This document shows, in pieces, positions 41,140 through 43,394 of a stretch of DNA of 43,394 nucleotides. This stretch comes from Rhodospirillaceae bacterium. GTDB lineage: Bacteria; Pseudomonadota; Alphaproteobacteria; Azospirillales; Azospirillaceae. The notes below the pieces were generated by a model. The model did no database searches and was not told where the DNA came from. It saw only the letters and a program-made list of their open reading frames with translations. Numbering within the stretch: position 1 is the stretch's first letter; every line of letters starts with the position of its first letter. Location of the stretch: positions 1-43,394 of the forward strand of contig JAJUIU010000027.1 of assembly GCA_029267445.1 (NCBI GenBank). The letters are read 5' to 3'. Position numbers and translations under genes: made by a program.

Positions 41140-41862
41140 TTACTGGACGCGGCCGAGCTGCCGGATGGCAGTCCGCTGACGTTCGTGCTCGCTGTCGAGC
41201 ATCCGCTGGGTTGACTGGTAGGCCCGGAGGACGTCGATCATCGCCGTCATCTCGAGCACGGGCTGGACGTTGGAACCTTCGATGGCACCCTGCGTCACCT
41301 GCGGGGCGGCGACCGGAACCTCCTCCTGTTCGGTGGAGTAAAGGCCGGCGCCAAGCTCCTGCATGCGCTGCTGGTCGGCGAAGGTGACGACCTTCAGGCG
41401 GGCGACCGGGCCCAGCTCGGTTTCGATCTGGCCGTCGCCCTGGACCGTGATGCGGGCGGCACCCTCGGGGATGACGATGCGCTGATCCTGGTCGTTCAGG
41501 ACGGGCAGGCCGTTCTTGTCGACCAGCTCGCGGTCGGCGTTGAGCTGGAAGCCGCCGGCGCGGGTGTAGCGGGGGCCGTTCAGCGTCTCGACCGCGAAGT
41601 AGCCCTCGCCGCGCAGCGCCAGATCCAGCGGATTGTCCGTGACCTGCAGCGGGCCGGCATCGATGTTGCGGAGCGTGCCGAAGTCCGTGACGAAGGACAT
41701 CCGGTCGTCCTGGCGGGTCGGCTTCTCCAGATGCTCCAGGAACAGCATGCGCTGAGCCTTGAAGCCCGCCGTGTTCATGTTCGCGACGTTGTGCGCGACG
41801 ATGTCCATCTGCCGGCGCAGCGCGTCCTGGCGGGACAGTGCGATGTAGATCGGGTTTTCCAT
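41140..41862 (-). CDS. flgF: Proximal rod protein FlgF
   Basis: A 240-residue proximal rod subunit and first gene of its operon. The N-terminus MENPIYIALSRQDALRRQMDIVAHNVANMNTAGFKAQ and the C-terminal SNVQPVLEMTAMIDVLRAYQSTQRML match FlgF rather than FlgG. GAGG before the ATG at 41862 sets the start; upstream in-frame codons lie beyond it in leader sequence. A sigma-54 element is 62 bases upstream. Confidence 0.96.
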   Translation of the reverse strand: MENPIYIALSRQDALRRQMDIVAHNVANMNTAGFKAQRMLFLEHLEKPTRQDDRMSFVTDFGTLRNIDAGPLQVTDNPLDLALRGEGYFAVETLNGPRYTRAGGFQLNADRELVDKNGLPVLNDQDQRIVIPEGAARITVQGDGQIETELGPVARLKVVTFADQQRMQELGAGLYSTEQEEVPVAAPQVTQGAIEGSNVQPVLEMTAMIDVLRAYQSTQRMLDSEHERQRTAIRQLGRVQ

Positions 41863-41923
41863 CGTCTTGCCTCGAAGTTCCTGCCGGTCGTTGTGGCGCC
41901 GGCCGATTGCTCGCCACCCTTTA

Positions 41924-41939
41924 AGCAGGAGGCGTGCCA
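41924..41939 (-). promoter_or_regulatory. Sigma-54 promoter of flgF-flgG-flgA-flgH
   Basis: On the minus strand TGGCACGCCTCCTGCT, a perfect -24 half and one mismatch in the -12 half, with exact GG-N10-GC spacing. Confidence 0.68.
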
Positions 41940-42054
41940 AACACGGAAATCGAGGAAATCCAACGGTTTGAGCGGCGATGCCCGGCGCGGACCCGGGGCA
42001 GGGACGGCCGCAGAGGGCGCGATGGGCCGGGCGGGCGGCAAAAGCTGCCGGGGC

Positions 42055-42093
42055 CGGAAAAGGACGGGGGCGCGGCCCAGCGACCGCGCCCCC
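42055..42093 (-). terminator. Terminator after the cyclophilin pair
   Basis: GGGGGCGCGG (42066-42075) and CCGCGCCCCC (42084-42093) form a 10-bp stem with an 8-base loop, followed on the minus strand by GTCCTTTTCC. It separates the cyclophilin genes from the flgF promoter. Confidence 0.65.
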
Positions 42094-42116
42094 CTTCCAC
42101 GCCGTGCGAGGTCGGA

Positions 42117-42590
42117 TCAGGCCGCGTCGGCGGCGACCTGCATCTTCACGATCTTGTCGGGGTTGCGGACCTCGCCGTTGCGGCCCTCGCCGCGCTTGAT
42201 GGCGTCCACATGCTCCATTCCGTCCACCACCTGTCCCCAGACGGTGTACTGGCCGTCTAGGAAGGGGGCGGGGGCGAAGCAGATGAAGAACTGGCTGTCG
42301 GCGCTGTCCGGGTTCATGGCGCGGGCCATGGAGCAGGTGCCCCGGACATGGGGCTCACGCGAGAACTCCGCCTTCAGCTTCTGCCCGGACCCGCCGGTGC
42401 CGTCGCCGCGCGGATCGCCGCCCTGGGCCATGAAGCCTTCGATCACCCGGTGGAAGTTCAGCCCGTCATAGAAGCCGGACCGCGCCAGCTCCTTGATCCG
42501 GGCGACGTGGCCGGGCGCCAGGTCGGGCCGCAGCTGGATGGTGACGCGGCCACCCGCCAGGTCGAGATAGAGCGTGTTCTCCAGGTCCAT
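42117..42590 (-). CDS. Cytoplasmic cyclophilin-type peptidyl-prolyl isomerase
   Basis: A 157-residue single cyclophilin domain that speeds proline isomerisation. The catalytic region is FHRVIEGFMAQGGDPRGDGTGG (about 49-70), with DSQFFICF and YTVWGQVVDGMEHVD further on; Arg in FHRV, Phe-Met-Ala-Gln and the Gln of SQFFI are the expected active-site residues. There is no signal peptide, so it is cytoplasmic (PpiB-like). AAGGA before the ATG at 42590 sets the start; an ATG 6 codons earlier is possible. It follows a second cyclophilin gene on the same strand. Confidence 0.92.
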   Translation of the reverse strand: MDLENTLYLDLAGGRVTIQLRPDLAPGHVARIKELARSGFYDGLNFHRVIEGFMAQGGDPRGDGTGGSGQKLKAEFSREPHVRGTCSMARAMNPDSADSQFFICFAPAPFLDGQYTVWGQVVDGMEHVDAIKRGEGRNGEVRNPDKIVKMQVAADAA

Positions 42591-42633
42591 GTGCCGGGTC
42601 CTTTCCATGGCGTCTCGTGATGGTCGGGGCACC

Positions 42634-43236
42634 TTAGCGACGGACGGGGGGATTGCAAGTCGCGGCACCCGGCGCCTTGCCCTTCACGTCCGCCGCCACC
42701 CGCGCGCAGGCGAGTATATCCGGCTGCTCGACCATGCCGTTCATGGCCGGATCGCCCTTCTTCAGCGCGTCCACATGCTCCATCCCCGACACCACCCGGC
42801 CCCAGGCCGTGTACATCCGGTCCAGGTGTGGGGCGCGGTCGTAGACGATGAAGAACTGGCTGTCGGCGCTGTTGAAGGCGCGGGCGCGGGCCATGGAGAC
42901 GGTGCCCCGCTCGTGCAGGATGTCCGAGGGCTCCAGCGGCAGGGTCTGGCCGGACCCGCCGGTGCCGTTGCCCATCGGATCGCCCGTCTGGGCCATGAAG
43001 CCGGGGATCACGCGGTGGAAGGCCAGACCGTCGTAGAAGCCCTGGCGCACCAGCTCCTTGATCCGCTTCACGTGCTGGGGGGCCACGTCCGGCAGCATTT
43101 GGATGACGACCCGGCCGGCGGGCAGTTCGAGGTAAAGCGTGTTCTCCGGGTCCGTGGCCGCCCGCGCGACCGTTGCGAAGGGCAAGGCGGCGAGCAGGAT
43201 CGCGGCGGCGAGGATATGGCGGCGGACCACGAACAT
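42634..43236 (-). CDS. Exported cyclophilin-type peptidyl-prolyl isomerase
   Basis: A 200-residue paralogue of the next gene, with an N-terminal signal peptide (HILAAAILLAALPFATVARA, about residues 7-26) and a likely cleavage after ARAA. The cyclophilin domain starts at ENTLYLELPAGRVVIQM and carries FHRVIPGFMAQTGDPMGNG and SADSQFFIVYDRAP. A pair of Cys residues (ILACARVAAD and ATCNPP) sits in the C-terminal tail and may form a disulfide in the periplasm. AGGAA precedes the ATG at 43236. Tandem exported and cytoplasmic copies are common in alphaproteobacteria. Confidence 0.92.
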   Translation of the reverse strand: MFVVRRHILAAAILLAALPFATVARAATDPENTLYLELPAGRVVIQMLPDVAPQHVKRIKELVRQGFYDGLAFHRVIPGFMAQTGDPMGNGTGGSGQTLPLEPSDILHERGTVSMARARAFNSADSQFFIVYDRAPHLDRMYTAWGRVVSGMEHVDALKKGDPAMNGMVEQPDILACARVAADVKGKAPGAATCNPPVRR

Positions 43237-43394
43237 GGCGGCTTTTCCTTCCGTTTCAGGGCCGGGCGGCGACCGGCATCCGGATTGCTGGCGATTTCTG
43301 GCGCAAGGCCACGCCCTTGCCAAGCTTTCGCCGCGCGTCCGCCGGACGGGCGACGCCCACTGTGCAACGCGTGCTACCATCCCCCGGCCATCAC
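43237..43394. other. Window end, no gene recognised
   Basis: These 158 bases lie upstream of the exported cyclophilin gene. I see no convincing coding sequence or consensus promoter. A short open frame on the minus strand ending at TAG near the window edge could be the tail of another gene, but too few codons are present to judge. Confidence 0.4.

Noticed and set aside
43307-43322. GG-N10-GC match upstream of the exported cyclophilin
   Set aside because: The spacing is right, but several bases differ from both halves of the consensus and the gene is not of a class expected to need RpoN.

Overview
The window is one continuous stretch of G+C-rich chromosome from an alphaproteobacterium, most likely of the Rhodospirillales/Azospirillum type. 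The evidence is the gene content: a proton-pumping pyrophosphatase, a class I PHA synthase, a CBP3-type cytochrome bc1 chaperone, the CtrA-antagonist SciP, FliX, and a DksA that has lost most of its zinc cysteines. Gene order also fits (rpmF-plsX-fabH-ihfA-merR-tRNA-Pro; rplM-rpsI near argC; a YfgM-like TPR gene-bamB-der). It is mostly core genome. I see no phage, insertion sequence, integrase, CRISPR array or rRNA operon.

Layout. 1-3.5 kb: the last codons of a probable thiL, a FliL-like membrane protein, hppA and bamE, with a strong bidirectional terminator. 3.5-8.4 kb: a cytochrome bc1 chaperone, a YceD/DUF177 protein, rpmF, plsX, fabH, ihfA, a MerR regulator and tRNA-Pro(GGG). 8.5-13.8 kb: small housekeeping units (cutA with an MFS transporter, a single-domain response regulator, a CoA-binding protein with an O-acetylhomoserine sulfhydrylase, a thioesterase, a glycine-zipper lipoprotein). 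14-18 kb: rplM-rpsI with a structured leader, an MGMT/ATL-like protein, a GNAT, argC and a gamma-carbonic-anhydrase-like protein. 17.8-20.3 kb: phaC followed on the same strand by a DUF433/DUF5615 toxin-antitoxin-like pair. 20.4-31.9 kb: a forward block with a lipoprotein, alaC-like aminotransferase, hom, glpX, recJ, a thioredoxin-fold protein, TPR protein-bamB-der and a 404-residue protein I do not recognise.

31.9-41.9 kb is a flagellar basal-body and hook cluster: sciP, fliK-flgD, flgI-flgJ-flgN-like, fliX, dksA and flgF-flgG-flgA-flgH. Three of its operons (fliK, flgI, flgF) start behind near-consensus sigma-54 elements with exact GG-N10-GC spacing. FliX (known in Caulobacter as a partner of the sigma-54 activator FlbD) and SciP (known to restrain CtrA) lie inside the cluster, so structural genes and the logic that times them are together. 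42.1-43.2 kb holds two tandem cyclophilins, one cytoplasmic and one exported.

No clearly new multi-gene system is visible. The signals most worth following are a near-consensus antisense promoter in argC coinciding with a cluster of rare codons, the DUF433/DUF5615 pair behind phaC, the unrecognised 404-residue protein after der, the sciP upstream region (16-bp perfect palindrome plus CtrA-like half-sites), and the hairpin leader of rplM.
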